64,000 bases of DNA from Hemicordylus capensis (GCF_027244095.1 NC_069669.1:22223501-22287500); one strand, 5' to 3'. Numbered from the stretch's first letter, positions 1 through 11,645 are shown. Notes: generated by a model from the letters alone, not told the origin. Made by a program: numbers and translations.

Positions 1-3000
1 TGATAAGCTGGGAGCAGCAGCAAATGCAGGTATTTTCTGTGCAGTGGACCAAGGCAAGCAAGGCAGTTGGACTGCTGCTTTAGAGGAGCATTTCAGCTTT
101 GTCAAGATACGCTGTTTGGCAAATGAAATGAGGTGGTTTACTCCAGGGCTTGACGAATCCCAGGCGCCAGGGAGCCATGGCGCCTAGATATTTAAACACA
201 GTCTCTGGACTAGGATATTCAGAGGGAGAGTTCTTTATTTGTTCCAGGCAGCCCAGCTTCTGTTCTATGTTCCTTGTCAAGGGGACGAAACTCATTGACC
301 TTCCCTGCTGCCCACATCACCACCATCCAAGCCTGGCAATTTTTCCGGGCTTCCACTGTCTGGCTCCAAGATCCAAAGAAAGTCAGTCAAGGCCTGGCTT
401 ACTGCTGACTGGGTATATGAAGAGTCCACAAGTCTTCTCAAGGTGACCAGCAATTCAGCCATAGTTAGTAACATTAACCCTGGTTCTCCAGAGTTTTTTA
501 GCTGTTTGAATTGTTTAATTGGTTTTATTCTGTTTTTAATAGTTTGATTTTAACTGTTAACTTGTTTTAATTGTTTTTACCTTGTTGTAAACCGCCCTGA
601 GCTATTTTGGAAGGGCGGTATATCAATCAATCAATCAATCAATCAAATAAATAAATAAATAAAATTAAAGTCACCACCTCTTTGTGTGACACCCCTAAAG
701 AAACAAACACACCCACCCAAGTCACTAGATCACTGCAAGGTACTTGTACAAATGAGTAGTTTTTTCGTAACACAAGTGCACATGCGCGTGGCACACACCA
801 CCACAGGAAACTGCCTGACACTCTCAAAGATATTCCAAGTCCATTCTCTTTCAGGGACTTGGATGGCTACCGGGGAGCAGACCTTTTCAGTGGTGGCACC
901 CTGTTATCCCCAGTGAGTCTCACCTGGCACTTTGTTCTTTTAGCAGTCAGGTGAAGACTACTGTTCCCTCTAAGAGGGATTTCCAGATGTTGTTCACTAC
1001 AACTCCTAGCATCCCTAGCTGCAATGGGCTTTGGCTGGGGATTATGGGAGTTGTAATCGACAACATCTGGGAATCCCTGTTAGAGGGAACACTGGTGAAG
1101 AGCTCTCCGTTCACTCAGGTTTTTAAAATCTGATTTTTAAAAAAGTTTTTAAAATGTTTTGCATTGTATTCTGTATTTATTTTTTACTTTGTGCTGTGTT
1201 TGGGTGTGTTTCATGTATTTTTATTGCATGTTTTTAATTTTGTGCTGTGAGCTGCCCAAAGAACAATTTGTAATGGGGTGGCTAACAAATAAAGTTTATT
1301 ATTTTATTCTCTTTCAGCTTTTGTTAAAAATAAATAAATTGTAAAGCCCTTTTCCTTGCACCAACTATGGGCAAGCATGCAAGTAGTACTTATTCAGAAG
1401 TAAGCTCGCTCCAATCTTCTAGGATAGGAAGAACTGCACAAAGAAGTTTTAAACTTTCATAAACTCAATATGAAGTACATGAAGCTATTTAATTCTAACT
1501 ACGTGTACGTAGTTCTGATGTTCTGCATTGATCTCCTTTGCCCCACCTCCAGCACCACACACCGGCACAGATGCATGCTCCCTTAGGTCCCCACAGCATA
1601 AATTGTCTGGCTATGGGCCTGATATACACACCTCTTTTGACACAGACAGTGACCCCTTTCAATGATGCCCCTCCCCTATTCGAGAAAGGGGAGGGATTTT
1701 GTTTGATGTCACAGTGACACTAGAACAGGCATGGGCAAACTTGGCCCTCCAGCTGTTTAACTACAACTCCCATCATCCCCAGCCTCAATTTATTGTGTTT
1801 AACAACATCTGGAGAACCAAGTTTGCCCACCCCTGCTCTAAAACAGGAAAGGGTCACAGCATCCATCAAAAGCAGAAGGAAACTCTCTATAAAGGCTGCA
1901 AGTATACGACTGTTTGAGGCCCTCAGAGTATTTTGAAAATATGTAGTGCAATATCCCTCGCTCTCTCTGATCAATAGTACCCACTTTTAACAGAAACATA
2001 TTTAGGCTGTGCAAAGCTCAATGGAATACTTTTGTTTTTAAAGAGATCAGCCCTCTACTCAGTTTCAAGGAAAGCATATGAAATGTTCTGCTGTGAATGA
2101 TCATTTCTGCTGTGAAATGGTCTTTTGCTGTTGCAACTATTAAGCCCACATCTCTGAGCTCTGGAAAAAAGTTTTGTATCATCAAATTTTATTTGAACTT
2201 CCTTGCTAGTGAAATGCTAGCCTAGTTCAAATGAAAACTAATATCCAACACTTCTTAAGAGGTATAACACAGAAACAGCAAGGCTTGACAAGGGTAAAGC
2301 ATCATGTAACTGACATTTAATCACTGGTGAAGAAGAACAGTCCAATTAGATTATTTCAGCAGTGGGAGAGGTCAAGGCTAGATGCGCTTCCTTTGGCAAG
2401 GTTTCAAGGCAGTGGAACCTATTCTATGGCTCCATCTTTGTTTTGAGCTTTCACTGGTGGTCCACCAAGCTCAAGGAGGGACAGAGACCCTTGTTACAGC
2501 CCCAACTCCATTTAAAGAACCAACCAATCTCCGATCCTTATGGCTGCAGAACGAGATTTGAAGATGCGGTGACCAACACACAGCTTCAAACAAGAAGTGA
2601 AGAGAAGAAAACGACTACGTGGACAACCCAAAGCTGCACACCCGCTTACGTTCGCACAGCCCAACTCAATGCTCTTTATTTCACATTCAGAATACTTCTA
2701 CTGCAGAAGGAGGCGGCAGCGGTGGCCACAATCCATTGCCATTTGTCACCTGCCACATTCAGGTCTTTATTTTCAACATCAGTCGCTGTGTGACAGCAGG
2801 AAAGAGCCTCCATCCAGCTGGACCAAGGCAGCTCAACTTCAGGCCTTGCAGCTGTAGTTGGACGACAACTCCCAGCATCCCTGACTAGTGGCCACTGTGG
2901 CTGGGAGTGATGGGAGCCAAACACAACGGGAGGGCTGAAGTGGTACAGCCCTGACCAAGACCAGCCCTCTCTCCTCTGACCGGCAGGGGCTTGCCAAGCT

Positions 3001-6000
3001 CTGGGGTGTGTCCCAGAGACCAAACCGGGGACCTTCTACATGCCCAGCAGGTGCCTTTCCATGTCAGGATTGCAAGTTCACCCCGGGGGTTTCCCATCCC
3101 CTGCATGGCACAGCCTGCAGCACAGAGGGAAGTGTCCCTCCCTGCCTCTTTGCTTGCAGGGGTCATGGGTATTCCCTTGGCTAATATTCTCCTCTCTGTG
3201 CCCTCAGTTTCTCCAGAAACAACCCCACTGGTGCTGCGATAAACATTAACGATGCTGCCACTGGAAGGCCTTGATCCAGTCTCTAGAAAAAATATTTCCC
3301 GGCTGCCCAACAACCAACTTGTACCTTCAGAGCAGAGCACTACCCCAGCTCCACACTTAGAGGAGATAGTTTATTTCCCCAGGATCCCCAGATATTAACC
3401 CAACTGACAGTTTCCCAAGAAGACCGGTGGCTAATTATGTAGGACAGTAATGGCCACGAATGCTACCACCGCTGTGCCATTTTACTGAGTGTGCCCTTGT
3501 GAGGAGGAAGCAGAGTGCCAGCAGCAAAACCCAATTGCTGCTATGACGGGAAAGTCGTGAAGAAAACAGCCCGAACTTGCTGGTTGTTTTTTAAAATCAG
3601 AATATCTAGGAACTAATTAAGCCTACAGTTACACGGTAGGAAGTATCTAGATGCTACGATTTGGGGAGAAACGAATACCCATTTGCCACAGTGGTCAAGA
3701 ATGTACGACACCAGCACAGAAGGTCAACGACATCCTGACTGAATTAGGGGAAAGTGGGGAAAGTACAATCCAACTCTGGCGGTGAGTAAATTAAGGTCCC
3801 TGTGGCCATACTTGCTCCAGTCCCCAGCGGCAGCTTCACTGCTAACTGCCTTGCTTTGCAACTCCACCAACAAAAGATAAAGACCTGGATCCTTGCATTG
3901 CTCTTACTGAGCCACACTGAGGACTGGGATGCCTGTGTGTGTGTGTGTTCATTCTCATCCACTTATTTTGAGCCCTGAAGAAACACATACACCAAGGGGA
4001 GAAGATGTCGAGTCGGGGAGGAAAGAAAACATCACAATGGGTGTTGGAGGGGATATAAAGGCATCTCCCCATCTACTTGCCAGTGGTGAGTGCTCCCAGC
4101 CACGGGCAAGCAGGACATCCAGCACCACACAGGTCTCCTTCCCAGAGCTCTCGTTTCCGCTGCCATTTTTGAGAAAATAAGCAAGAACGGGGATCCTTTC
4201 TGAGGAGTAGGCAAGGGGCTGCCACTAGCGTTCTCTGTAAGAGGGATGGTCAGATGTTGACTCCAACTCCCAGGATCCTCAGCCAAAGGCCACTGCGGCT
4301 GGGGATGCTAGGCAACATCTGGGACTCCCTGCCACAGGGAACCCTGGTTCCCACGGTTTCTTAGCGTCTCCACATCCCAGTGCAAGTGAGAGGTGGTCTG
4401 CTTCTCTAAGCCCTCTGTCTGTGTGCCAGAAGAGGCTCTGGCTTTTCAACTGCTTTGGACCTCAACTCCCATCATCCTTAGCCAGTGTCCCATCAGTCAT
4501 GTATTATGGGAGTTGTAGTCCACCATCTGCAGGAGGCTTGAAAATGTGCAGCCTTGGTCTAAGAGAACAGGTGCCTGCCCCAAGGAACATACAATTTAAA
4601 ATTCAACACAGGGAGGAAGGGGAGGGAAATAAAGATGGGGCAAGTGAGGAGCTACTGAAGTCACTGTTTGCCTAGATGGTCTTGCTGTTGTCTTCCCACC
4701 TTTGCTCAAACTGTCTTTCTCTGCTTCAGAATCCTGCAAGGTTCTGTCCTGCATTCTGCTTAGAATACAAGAGATCTACACAGTCCACTGTGGCACTTAT
4801 TGTTATAATGCTCGGTTGTGGTTCTGGTTGTATCCCCAGGGACCCACAAATTTAGACCTGGCAGGCTCGCCAGCCCTTATTTGTAGCTGCCCCCAATCCC
4901 CTCTTAGACCATGTGAAATGCTATGAATATTGGGCATGGAGGAAAGAAAGCCTGTGTGCAAGAGATAGAGGAGGGGTGGTGGGTCAAAAACTACTTTGGA
5001 CTTCTACAGCATGGAAAGGCCTCACAATCCACAAAAACAGGGCCAGTGCCAAGCAGCAAGAAGCTAGGTGGTAAGTCAAGCTATTGCTCGCCACTGAATG
5101 GCTTCCTATGTTCGCGCAGGACTTGGCAGGTTCTCTCTGGATGCAGGAGCCAGCCCAAACGTTTGGAAGCAGGGCAAGGGATACTTGACCAAATTACTGG
5201 GTGGACCTTGTAAAAGGGGAGGGTAAACGGGCTTCTCTTTATCCCCTTGACAAGCACCATGCCTAGAACAGTTTTTTGCCTGGGACAAAAAAAAAAATGA
5301 TGCTATTAAATAACATTCCCTCTGACTAGCCTAGTTTAGGCACCCTGGTTAGATTCCTAGGCGCCATTGTTTCCTGGCGCCTGGGATTTGCCTGGTAGCT
5401 TTTGTTTTGCTTTTATGAAGTGCACTTTGTTTTCAGTGATTGGCATAAAATTGTCTCTGCATATCTTACAGGGATTAACCATCAGTGTTTCAAACAGATA
5501 AAGTTATTTACCAGATCAGAATTAAGGAGCACCAGAAATAAGGGGGATGAAATACTCCTCGGAGCCCCAGTTCACCTGCGCCATCTGGCAGCCCTGCGAA
5601 CACACTGAACTCCATGGCAGTAATTAAGGCAATTCTGGTTAGCTACTCCCTGGATTCTGCAAGTCGGGGGCCTTATTTCAGACAGACTCACCCACACACA
5701 AAAGCGTTGCCATTTACAGTCGCATCGGAAAACACACACCAGCACCAGTCGAGCCCATGCTGACATCCCAGTGCAGCCTCTCAGGCGGCTGCTACTCATT
5801 ATCACATTTACAAAGCAAACAGGGTTCCAGTTCAGATTCATCACACTGAAAAAAATCAATTCCCGCAGCAGCCTCTCTAGCCACAGCGCCGTCTTGATAC
5901 AATTAGGAGATGGCGGGATCTCCTTCCCCATTTCTTCAGGGTCTTACGCAAGCACATGTCCAAAGATGACCCCCGTGCTAGCCAGGGTCCCCTGGACCAG

Positions 6001-8155
6001 GGAGTCCCAGACGTTGACTGCAACCCCCACCACCCTCAGCTGCCTTTGGCTGGGGATGCTGGGAGCTGTGGCCAACAACAGCTGGGAATCCCTCTTACAA
6101 GGAACGCTGGTGACGACTGATCAAAAGGCTACTACTGCCGTCTGGTTTATGAGACTGATGCTTTTACAAAAACAATAGTCACAACATTCTGTATTTTCCT
6201 AGTGACTCAAGGTGTTTTGCTTTTCAGCCCACAAGCCCATATTTTCAGTCCTGTTTGCAATTTCCCTGCCCCAGACAACCACCTGGGCTGGTGACAAAGC
6301 AAGAACTATCACATCACCTGAAGTGACCTTCGCTTGCAGATATCATTGCTCTCTTGCATTTTCAATGTCTGATTTATTTATAAACAACATCTGTTTGGGC
6401 TGAGTGTGTCAACCCACTCATGGATGCTTCTCTCTCTCTCTCTGTTTACAAGACTGCCCAACAATTTTGAACATAATCAATATTCATGCTACTCACCAAC
6501 ATGCTTCATGCAGAGGTCATCTGTCCATTTCACTGTTTATCTTGCCAGGGAATTCGGTTTTTCAGCTGCCTGTAAAATTCTGCCAAGAATGCCATGCTGG
6601 AAGTGCACATTCACCCCTCAGCCATGTGCTTCTCCTCCACCATAAGATGGTGCTTTCTATTAACATCCCATATTGGAAGAGATTTCTTGAAATGTATAAA
6701 ACCTACTGGTTCCTCCAAGGGCATTCAGGACCTTAAGATTCCCATCCTATGAGAATCCCCTGCTCTCACTGTAGACCATTGTGGGGGCAGGCGCAAGGAA
6801 GATAGGAATGGACCCACTTTGGGGCAGAGTATCAGAGACTCTTTCAGCTCTACAGTTTCCAGTCACAGATCTGAATTTCTTAAGTCAGACAGATGGAACA
6901 AATCTTAACACTACCATCAACAGATTCCCAAACCCTTTGCCTTCCAACCGCAGCTCCCCCAGGTTTACCTCACCGCCAGCTCAACAGTTTAGCAATTCGG
7001 CAAGGTGTGAGCGGAGGACCTGGCTCTTTCTTTGTTCCAGAATCTTCGAAGACCCCTACTGGATCAGACCAAAGTCTAACCCACAGGCACGCTCAAAGCA
7101 GCGAACTCCCCCTTGCACAAAACAAGCCACAGCACTCACAAAAACCACAGCAAGCCTAAGCACCAGCCGCAGCCCCAAGAAACATAAATAAGGAGAGCTC
7201 CAAAGGGACTCACAATCCAAGAAAAAACATAAGGGCGATGCCAGCAACAACTAGTGAGAGGAATGCTGCGCTGGGAGTCAGATCGGGACAGCTGGCTGGC
7301 CGCCCCCCCCCGCTGAATGTTAGAGAATCACCACTTTGGAAAGGTGCCTCTTTGCTCCGTTTGCAGGGCCTCCCCACTATGCAAGCGAAACAAGACCTCC
7401 CTGTGGAGAGGCAAGCTGCATAGCCCTGAAGGGAGCGGCTTCCCCGTCCCAAAGAGGCGCACAGTCTAGAGAGGAGAAAACACCAGGCAGACCCCGGGAG
7501 GGATGCTGTGCTGGGGCTGGACCGGGCCAGCTGCTCTCCCCCTGCCAAGTGCAAGAGCACCGCCACTTGGGGGAGGTGCCCCTTGGCTCAACCGGCCAGC
7601 CCACCCCCCCAAACCCCAGCAGCACCCCCCACTCGCCAGCAGCCAGGCTCCTGCAGAGCTGGGCGAGGCTCCGCAGTCTCCCCCCTGCAACCCCTGGCTG
7701 CTACTTAACCCCCCCACCACACACACACACACTGCTGCTGCCCCCCTTGCCCTGAATCTGGGGGGGGGGGTTTGATGAGGAGAGCTAGATCACCACCACC
7801 CACCCTCCCGAGCCTTTCCAATGCTCTCGGCTCCCTTTTCTGCTCTCCCTCGGTGGATCCGTGCCCGGGATTGTTTATGGCCGGCTTCTCCGTGCAGTTG
7901 ACATACAAGACTCGGACCAATCATAGCCAGAGTGAGAAGGACAGTCCCCTGCCCCAAAGAGACTCCTCGCACTCCAAGCCAAGACCCGAGGCGGGTACCC
8001 GCATCAGCCCAGCCCAGCCCAGCCTCCTCGCCCGCGGGCGGCCACCCACCCGCGGACTCGCCGGTGTTGATCCAGTCCGGGTTGGCCAGGCTGGCGATGG
8101 CGAAGATGTCGGCGGCCAGGAAGAGGCATCCTGAGATGATGGTCAGCTTGTCCAT
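1..8155 (-). CDS. MOSMO: MOSMO (modulator of smoothened), partial: first coding exon only
   Basis: Small four-pass membrane protein of the claudin-like/TMEM superfamily that dampens Hedgehog signalling by limiting Smoothened at the cell surface and cilium (family knowledge). The only coding exon seen is 8050-8155. It starts with ATG at 8155 and gives 35 residues beginning MDKLTIISGCLFLAADIFAI, near-identical to the mammalian N terminus as I recall it; the hydrophobic stretch at residues 5-24 is the first membrane segment. The exon stops after the first base of a glycine codon, followed by a GTGGGT donor. The rest of the window to the left, 1-8049, would be intron 1. I found no match there to the second exon (expected to contain residues like RQCQTIHGRDR), consistent with the long first intron in mammals. 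It is divergent to PDZD9. Identity is very secure; the claim that exons 2 and 3 lie outside is inference. Confidence 0.9.
490..664 (+). mobile_element. CR1/L2-type LINE 3' end
   Basis: T-rich 3' region with the typical GTAAACCGCCCTGAGC and AAGGGCGGTAT stem, ending in (ATCA)n then (AATA)n. Confidence 0.75.
951..1102 (+). mobile_element. hAT-type palindromic MITE (family 1) with target duplication
   Basis: Element 959-1094. Ends read ACTGTTCCCTCTAAGAGGGA and TTAGAGGGAACACTG in inverted orientation, and the interior folds back through ACTACAACTCC / GGGAGTTGTA. Flanks GTGAAGAC (951-958) and GTGAAGAG (1095-1102) form an 8-bp duplication with one mismatch. Confidence 0.85.
1110..1340 (+). mobile_element. 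LINE 3' end (CR1/L2-like)
   Basis: T-rich stretch ending GAGCTGCCCAAAG..GGGGTGGCTAACAAATAAAG, the shape of a LINE 3' tail, followed by AT-rich sequence. Confidence 0.55.
1726..1835 (+). mobile_element. Palindromic MITE (family 2)
   Basis: Ends CAGGCATGGGCAAACTTGG and CCAAGTTTGCCCACCCCTG are inverted repeats. The core has ACAACTCCCATCATCCCCAG. Other copies: 4435-4560, 9612-9722, 9728-9862, 15416-15551, 21071-21178, 27340-27478, 37351-37492, 43846-43925, 55150-55230. Confidence 0.75.
1836..2844. other. No gene seen (presumed MOSMO intron 1)
   Basis: Single-copy-looking sequence. An open frame at 2362-2793 lacks any recognisable domain or splice context. Confidence 0.5.
2845..2955 (+). mobile_element. 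Degenerate palindromic MITE related to family 2
   Basis: GACAACTCCCAGCATCCC pairs with GGGAGTGATGGGAGCC around CCACTGTGGCTGGG; ends eroded. Confidence 0.5.
2956..4221. other. No gene seen (presumed MOSMO intron 1)
   Basis: Only a short (GT)n at about 3937-3951 stands out; short open frames are unsupported. Confidence 0.5.
4222..4345 (+). mobile_element. hAT-type palindromic MITE (family 1), eroded
   Basis: CTGTAAGAGGGAT..CAGATGTTGAC is paired with GGCAACATCTGGGACTCCCT..CAGGGAACCCTGG. No target duplication is visible. Confidence 0.65.
4435..4560 (+). mobile_element. Palindromic MITE (family 2)
   Basis: CTCAACTCCCATCATCCTTAG pairs with TTATGGGAGTTGTAG; terminal arms diverged. Confidence 0.6.
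5341..5400 (-). repeat. GGCGCC-palindrome dispersed repeat, second copy near 150-190
   Basis: AGGCGCCATTGTTTCCTGGCGCCTGGGATT here is the reverse complement, with few differences, of the segment at 158-190. The same short inverted GGCGCC pair occurs in both, so they are two copies of one dispersed element end. Confidence 0.6.
5984..6113 (+). mobile_element. hAT-type palindromic MITE (family 1)
   Basis: GACCAGGGAGTCCCAGACGTTG pairs with CAACAGCTGGGAATCCCTCTTACAAGGAACGCTGG; GC-richer and more diverged than the 34-kb copy. Confidence 0.65.
6114..7179. other. No gene seen (presumed MOSMO intron 1)
   Basis: Apart from the TC run, nothing recognised; the right end is A/C-rich, then GC rises toward the MOSMO island. 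Confidence 0.5.
6428..6446. repeat. (TC)n microsatellite
   Basis: Short pure CT-dinucleotide run. Confidence 0.8.
7180..7585 (-). repeat. Interspersed repeat family C, two diverged copies
   Basis: Segments near 7180-7400 and 7425-7585 share the order AAAGGGACTCACAATC, CTGGG..GGGACAGCT, GAATCACCACTTTGGAAAGGTGCCTC with the cleaner copy at 17095-17375. Further copies lie at 11905-12035 and 26855-26990. Some copies also hold TTTATATACTACTTTTCAAC, so the family probably derives from a LINE or SINE 3' end. Confidence 0.55.
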
Positions 8156-8680
8156 GGCCTCCGGCTCCGGCCCGGCTTCCCTCGGGCGGGGGCCCGGGCC
8201 GGGGGCTGCTCACAGCCGCGGCTCCATGGCTCGGCCCGCCGCCTTCGCCTCGCCGCCGCCCCCGCGGGCCACCGCTGCACAGGAGCGGGCCTTCCCCGCC
8301 CCGACTCGGGACGGCGCCGGAAGCAAAACCGCCGCGGCCGGCGCACGACCCGGAAGCAAAGGCAGGCAGGCAGGCGGGCGAGCAGCCTCGTCCTCAGCTC
8401 CCCGCGTGCCTTCCACAGCTTGCCCCAGACGGGGCGGGGCCTGAGCGGGAGACGGCGGTGACGCGAGGCGGAGGGGCGGGGCCCTGGGAAGGGACTGGGC
8501 GCGCGAGGGAGGGAGGGAGGGGAGGAGCGGAGGGGGCGGGGCTGCCGACTGAAGCGAGCGCAGGGCGGGGCAGAGCCAGGAGGGGCGGGGCTTCGGCTGG
8601 AGGAGGCGGGAGGCCGTCGCCTCGTGCTCTGCGGCGGGCGGGGCGGGAGGACGCGAAGGAAGCCCTCGTGAAGGTGTTGG
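7985..8680 (-). promoter_or_regulatory. CpG-island promoter of MOSMO
   Basis: GC- and CpG-dense block covering MOSMO exon 1 and about 520 bp upstream of its ATG. Repeated GC boxes (GGGGCGGGGC-type, Sp1/KLF consensus) lie near 8432, 8474, 8535, 8563, 8584 and 8638. No TATA box was seen. The transcription start is not resolved. It could also serve a divergent transcript, but the nearest plus-strand gene, PDZD9, starts 5 kb away. Confidence 0.75.
8050..8155 (-). CDS. MOSMO: MOSMO coding exon 1
   Basis: 106 bp: 35 codons plus one base (phase 1). The ATG is at 8153-8155 and the donor GT occupies 8049-8048. Reading through the donor loses all similarity to the family, which supports the splice. 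Confidence 0.92.
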
Positions 8681-8744
8681 AGTCTTAAACCCATAGTATA
8701 GTATTTAACTACTGAGGGCGTCAGAGGGAGCCCTGGTGGGATTG

Positions 8745-9140
8745 CATTGCATTGAATTTTATTTCCCCCCCTTCTATGTTTCCGAGCAAAATACAAAGTG
8801 CTGGAGTTATTACCTTTACAGCCCTGAAAGGCTTCGGTCCAGGTTACCTTAGAGAGCGGCGTCTTCGGTCTGATCCCCGCCGCAGGCGAAGATCATCTGA
8901 TGCTGGCGGTCTGGCTCCAGCTGCCACGACTCGTCTGGGGGCGACCCCTTCTCTGTAGCCGCTCCTGGACTGTGGAATGCGCTCCCTGCAGCCATCCGTA
9001 ATTTAGGAGAGCCCTAAAGACCTACCTGTTTGGCCTGGCCTTCCAGTGCTCTTAAATTCTTTTAAAGGGTCTTTGATGTTTGTGGACCGCCCTGAGCTGT
9101 TTTGTAAGGGCGGTCTAGAAATCGAACAAATAAACCGTTT
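8745..9140 (+). mobile_element. CR1/L2-type LINE, 3'-terminal coding remnant plus 3' UTR
   Basis: Codes for a remnant like KGFGPGYLRERRLRSDPRR, equivalent to GLNPLGPGYLREHLLHYEPH in the 44-46 kb LINE. It is followed by TGGACCGCCCTGAGC and AAGGGCGGTCTAGAAAT. It sits at the upstream edge of the MOSMO island. Confidence 0.75.
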
Positions 9141-9221
9141 TATGCAGATGTCTCCCTCACTCTCCAGAACAATACATGAATCAAAGGATATAAGAATGAA
9201 AGAGGGGGAGGGTGGTGTTCT

Positions 9222-9470
9222 GTTTTGTTTTGCTTTATTTGTTTAGTACATTTATGTACCGCCTCATCCAAAAAGTCCCTGGGCAGTTCACAATATAAAA
9301 CCATTAAAACCTTAACATAATTACAACAATTTAAAATACAATACAAACTCTAAAACCAAAACTTTAAAACTATGAACTAAACAGGTATGTTTTTAGGGCC
9401 TTCTTAAAAATCAGAGAAGGGGAAACCATTTCATTGGGGAGCGGGTTCCAGAGTCACTGGTTTCAAGCCA
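9222..9470 (-). mobile_element. LINE 3' end, reverse orientation
   Basis: TTTATGTACCGCCTCATCC..CTGGGCAGTTCACAATATAAAA is the reverse of a LINE 3' tail, followed by A-rich 3' UTR-type sequence. Confidence 0.65.
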
Positions 9471-9611
9471 CTTATATAATAAGCCGCTTTGGATGTCTTT
9501 CTGGATGGAAAGGCAGGGTTGGAAATGGAACCAATTTCCGGTCCATTGACCTCAAAAAAATGGACGTATTGTTGGAATAAAAGGCATGAACCTACTTAAC
9601 ATTTATATCAG

Positions 9612-9862
9612 AGTGGTCAGCTTGACACTGCTGGTGCAGGACTACAATTCCCATGGCCTCCAGCTGCAATTTATGGCTGCAGGCAAACGGTGGAGAGCCT
9701 CAGGTCGGCCACCCCTGGTTTATATCAGGGTGCAAATTTTTGGCACTCAAGCTGTTGTTAGAATACAGCTCCCATCATCCCCACTCACAATGGCCAAAGT
9801 CAAGATGATGGGAATTGTAGTCCAACAACAGCTGAGGGCCAAAGTTGTGCACCCCTGGTTTT
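9612..9862 (+). mobile_element. Two adjacent palindromic MITEs (family 2)
   Basis: 9612-9722 and 9728-9862 each fold on ACAATTCCCATG / ACAGCTCCCATCATCC cores and end in ..CACCCCTGGTTT. The second is flanked by similar TTTATAT / TTTTATA, possibly a target duplication. Confidence 0.65.
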
Positions 9863-10031
9863 ATAGTACCAGCACCCAAACACATTTCACACAGAGGGTT
9901 GCCAGTTCTCCAGAATTGGTCTAGTGTTCCCAGAGATTTGTCTCAGTTACTGCACTGGGGGGCGGGGGGGGTTCACTGCCACACTTAAAGGTTAGCTGGG
10001 TTTGCAAGGAGAGGCAGAGCAGTGGCAGTGT

Positions 10032-10290
10032 AAGAACAGAAGAACTGCAGGATCAGGCCCAAGGAGACCCATCTAGTCCAGCATCCTGTTTCACACAGTG
10101 ACCCACCAGATGCCTCTGGGGAGCCCACAAACAAGAAGTGAGGGCATGCCCTCCCTCCTGCTGCCAGTCCCCTGCATCTTGCCTCTAAGGCTGGAGGTGG
10201 CCACCTCTAGCCACCAGGCTAGTGGCCATTGATGGACTTGTCCTCCATGAATTTGTCTAAGCCCCTTTTAAAGCCATCCATACTAGTGGC
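10032..10290 (+). repeat. Interspersed repeat family B
   Basis: Starts AACAGAAGAACTGC and contains TCTAGTCCAGCATCCTGTTT and GGGGAGCCCACAAACA; reverse copies or fragments lie at 21650-21760, 35225-35335 and 39008-39238. Looks like a squamate SINE-scale repeat; no name assigned. Confidence 0.6.
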
Positions 10291-10297
10291 CATCATT

Positions 10298-10730
10298 CCA
10301 TCCCCATAAAGGTAAAGTGCTGCCCAGTTGGTGCCAACCCCTGGCGCCCACAGAGCCCTGTGGTTTTCTTTGGTACAGGAGGGGTTGACCATGGCCATCT
10401 CCCACACAGTCTGAGATGATGCCTTTCAGCATCTTCCTGTATCGCTGCTGCCCAATAGAGGTGTTTCTGGGGAACATACCAGCGGGGATTCAAACTGGCA
10501 ACCTTTTGCTCAGGGGCGTAGCTATAATTGAACGAAAGGGTTCAAAGAACACGGGCCCCCGGCTCCAGAGGGCCCTCCAGCTGCATCCCTCCCTATTTTC
10601 TTCATTATCTCCCTCAGTCTGGGGGGCTGCCAGAAAGAGGGATGAACACGGGCCCCCTCTCCCCTAGCTACGCCCCTGCTCTTGCTCCCTAGGCAAGTTA
10701 CTTTGTCACTGCACCAGGGAAATTGAGAGG
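10298..10730 (-). mobile_element. tRNA-derived SINE (family 3), interrupted by a hAT MITE
   Basis: Reverse-strand copy of the SINE seen forward at 48355-48630 (head ..TGCAGTGGGGAAGTAACTTG, body GATGCTGAAAGGCATCATCTC). It is split at 10511-10678 by a palindromic element. Confidence 0.8.
10503..10686 (+). mobile_element. hAT-type MITE nested in a SINE, with 8-bp target duplication
   Basis: Element 10511-10678 has terminal inverted repeats CAGGGGCGTAGCTA / TAGCTACGCCCCTG. Flanks CTTTTGCT (10503-10510) and CTCTTGCT (10679-10686) match at 7 of 8. A related terminus occurs at 62154. Confidence 0.88.
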
Positions 10731-10744
10731 GAATGGAGAAGGGA

Positions 10745-11645
10745 ATGGTGGGTGGGGGCGTCTCCCCACCACTCTCCTCTCCTCCCATTTCAGGATAACC
10801 CTGGAAACAAAATCATGGTGGGAATCGTCTTCTGCCTTATAGGCAGTCAACTCTTTCTGGGCTGAACCACTTGGGCCGTTCACAGGACTGAAGAGTCCTC
10901 CCTCTGTATTTACAAAATAAAACCTGCCTGCATGTATGCTGTTCATACCACATGGAAGAAGCTCCCATCCTCTGAGCCCTCGTACGCAGTCTGAAGTCAC
11001 CCCGTCCCAGCCCCCACATAAATGTCCTACCTCATTGAGAGCTACACACAACAAGCATCCTCAATGACGCCACACAAATTACTTCCACACCCAACTGCAG
11101 CTCCTGGCTGCACTGCCCTGCTCTTCCACAAGCGACCAGAACCCTACATCTGGACCACTTGCAACCAATGATGTGGGAGTGAATGGTATTCCAGGCTGCC
11201 AAGTCTAGCAACTCCAAACCCACAGAGTGGCAAGGAGTCTAAGAATATAGCTGCCCATAGCAACAACTCCTGCTTTCAATGGGTATCTTGAAATACGCAC
11301 CCATAATACTGCTGCACGCAACGGTAATTGCCATGTGACACTTAAACTCTGGGCTGTATCCAGGCCATTTTTAGACGTCTCTGCACAAATTGAAGGGTAT
11401 AAAAATGATCATCTTCCACTGGAATCCAGTGCACACTTACCTGAGAGTAAGTCTACTGAGTACAGAGGGGCAGAACTGCTCATTATTTCAGCAACTCAGA
11501 GTCAGATGGCACTTACATGCAGGGGTGGCGTGAGATAGTTTGCATGGGGGGAGCAGAAACTAACATTGAAGGGGCAGCAGGAAACATTGAAAGATCACCA
11601 CCGAGGAGGTTTCGGGGTGGGGGACGACACTACATGGGGGCACAT
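10745..11645. other. Intergenic, nothing recognised
   Basis: Between MOSMO and PDZD9. No coding, RNA or repeat structure identified by eye. Confidence 0.45.

Noticed and set aside
8143-8796. 217-codon minus-strand frame over the MOSMO promoter
   Set aside because: GC-rich shadow; overlaps the MOSMO start in another frame and has no homology.
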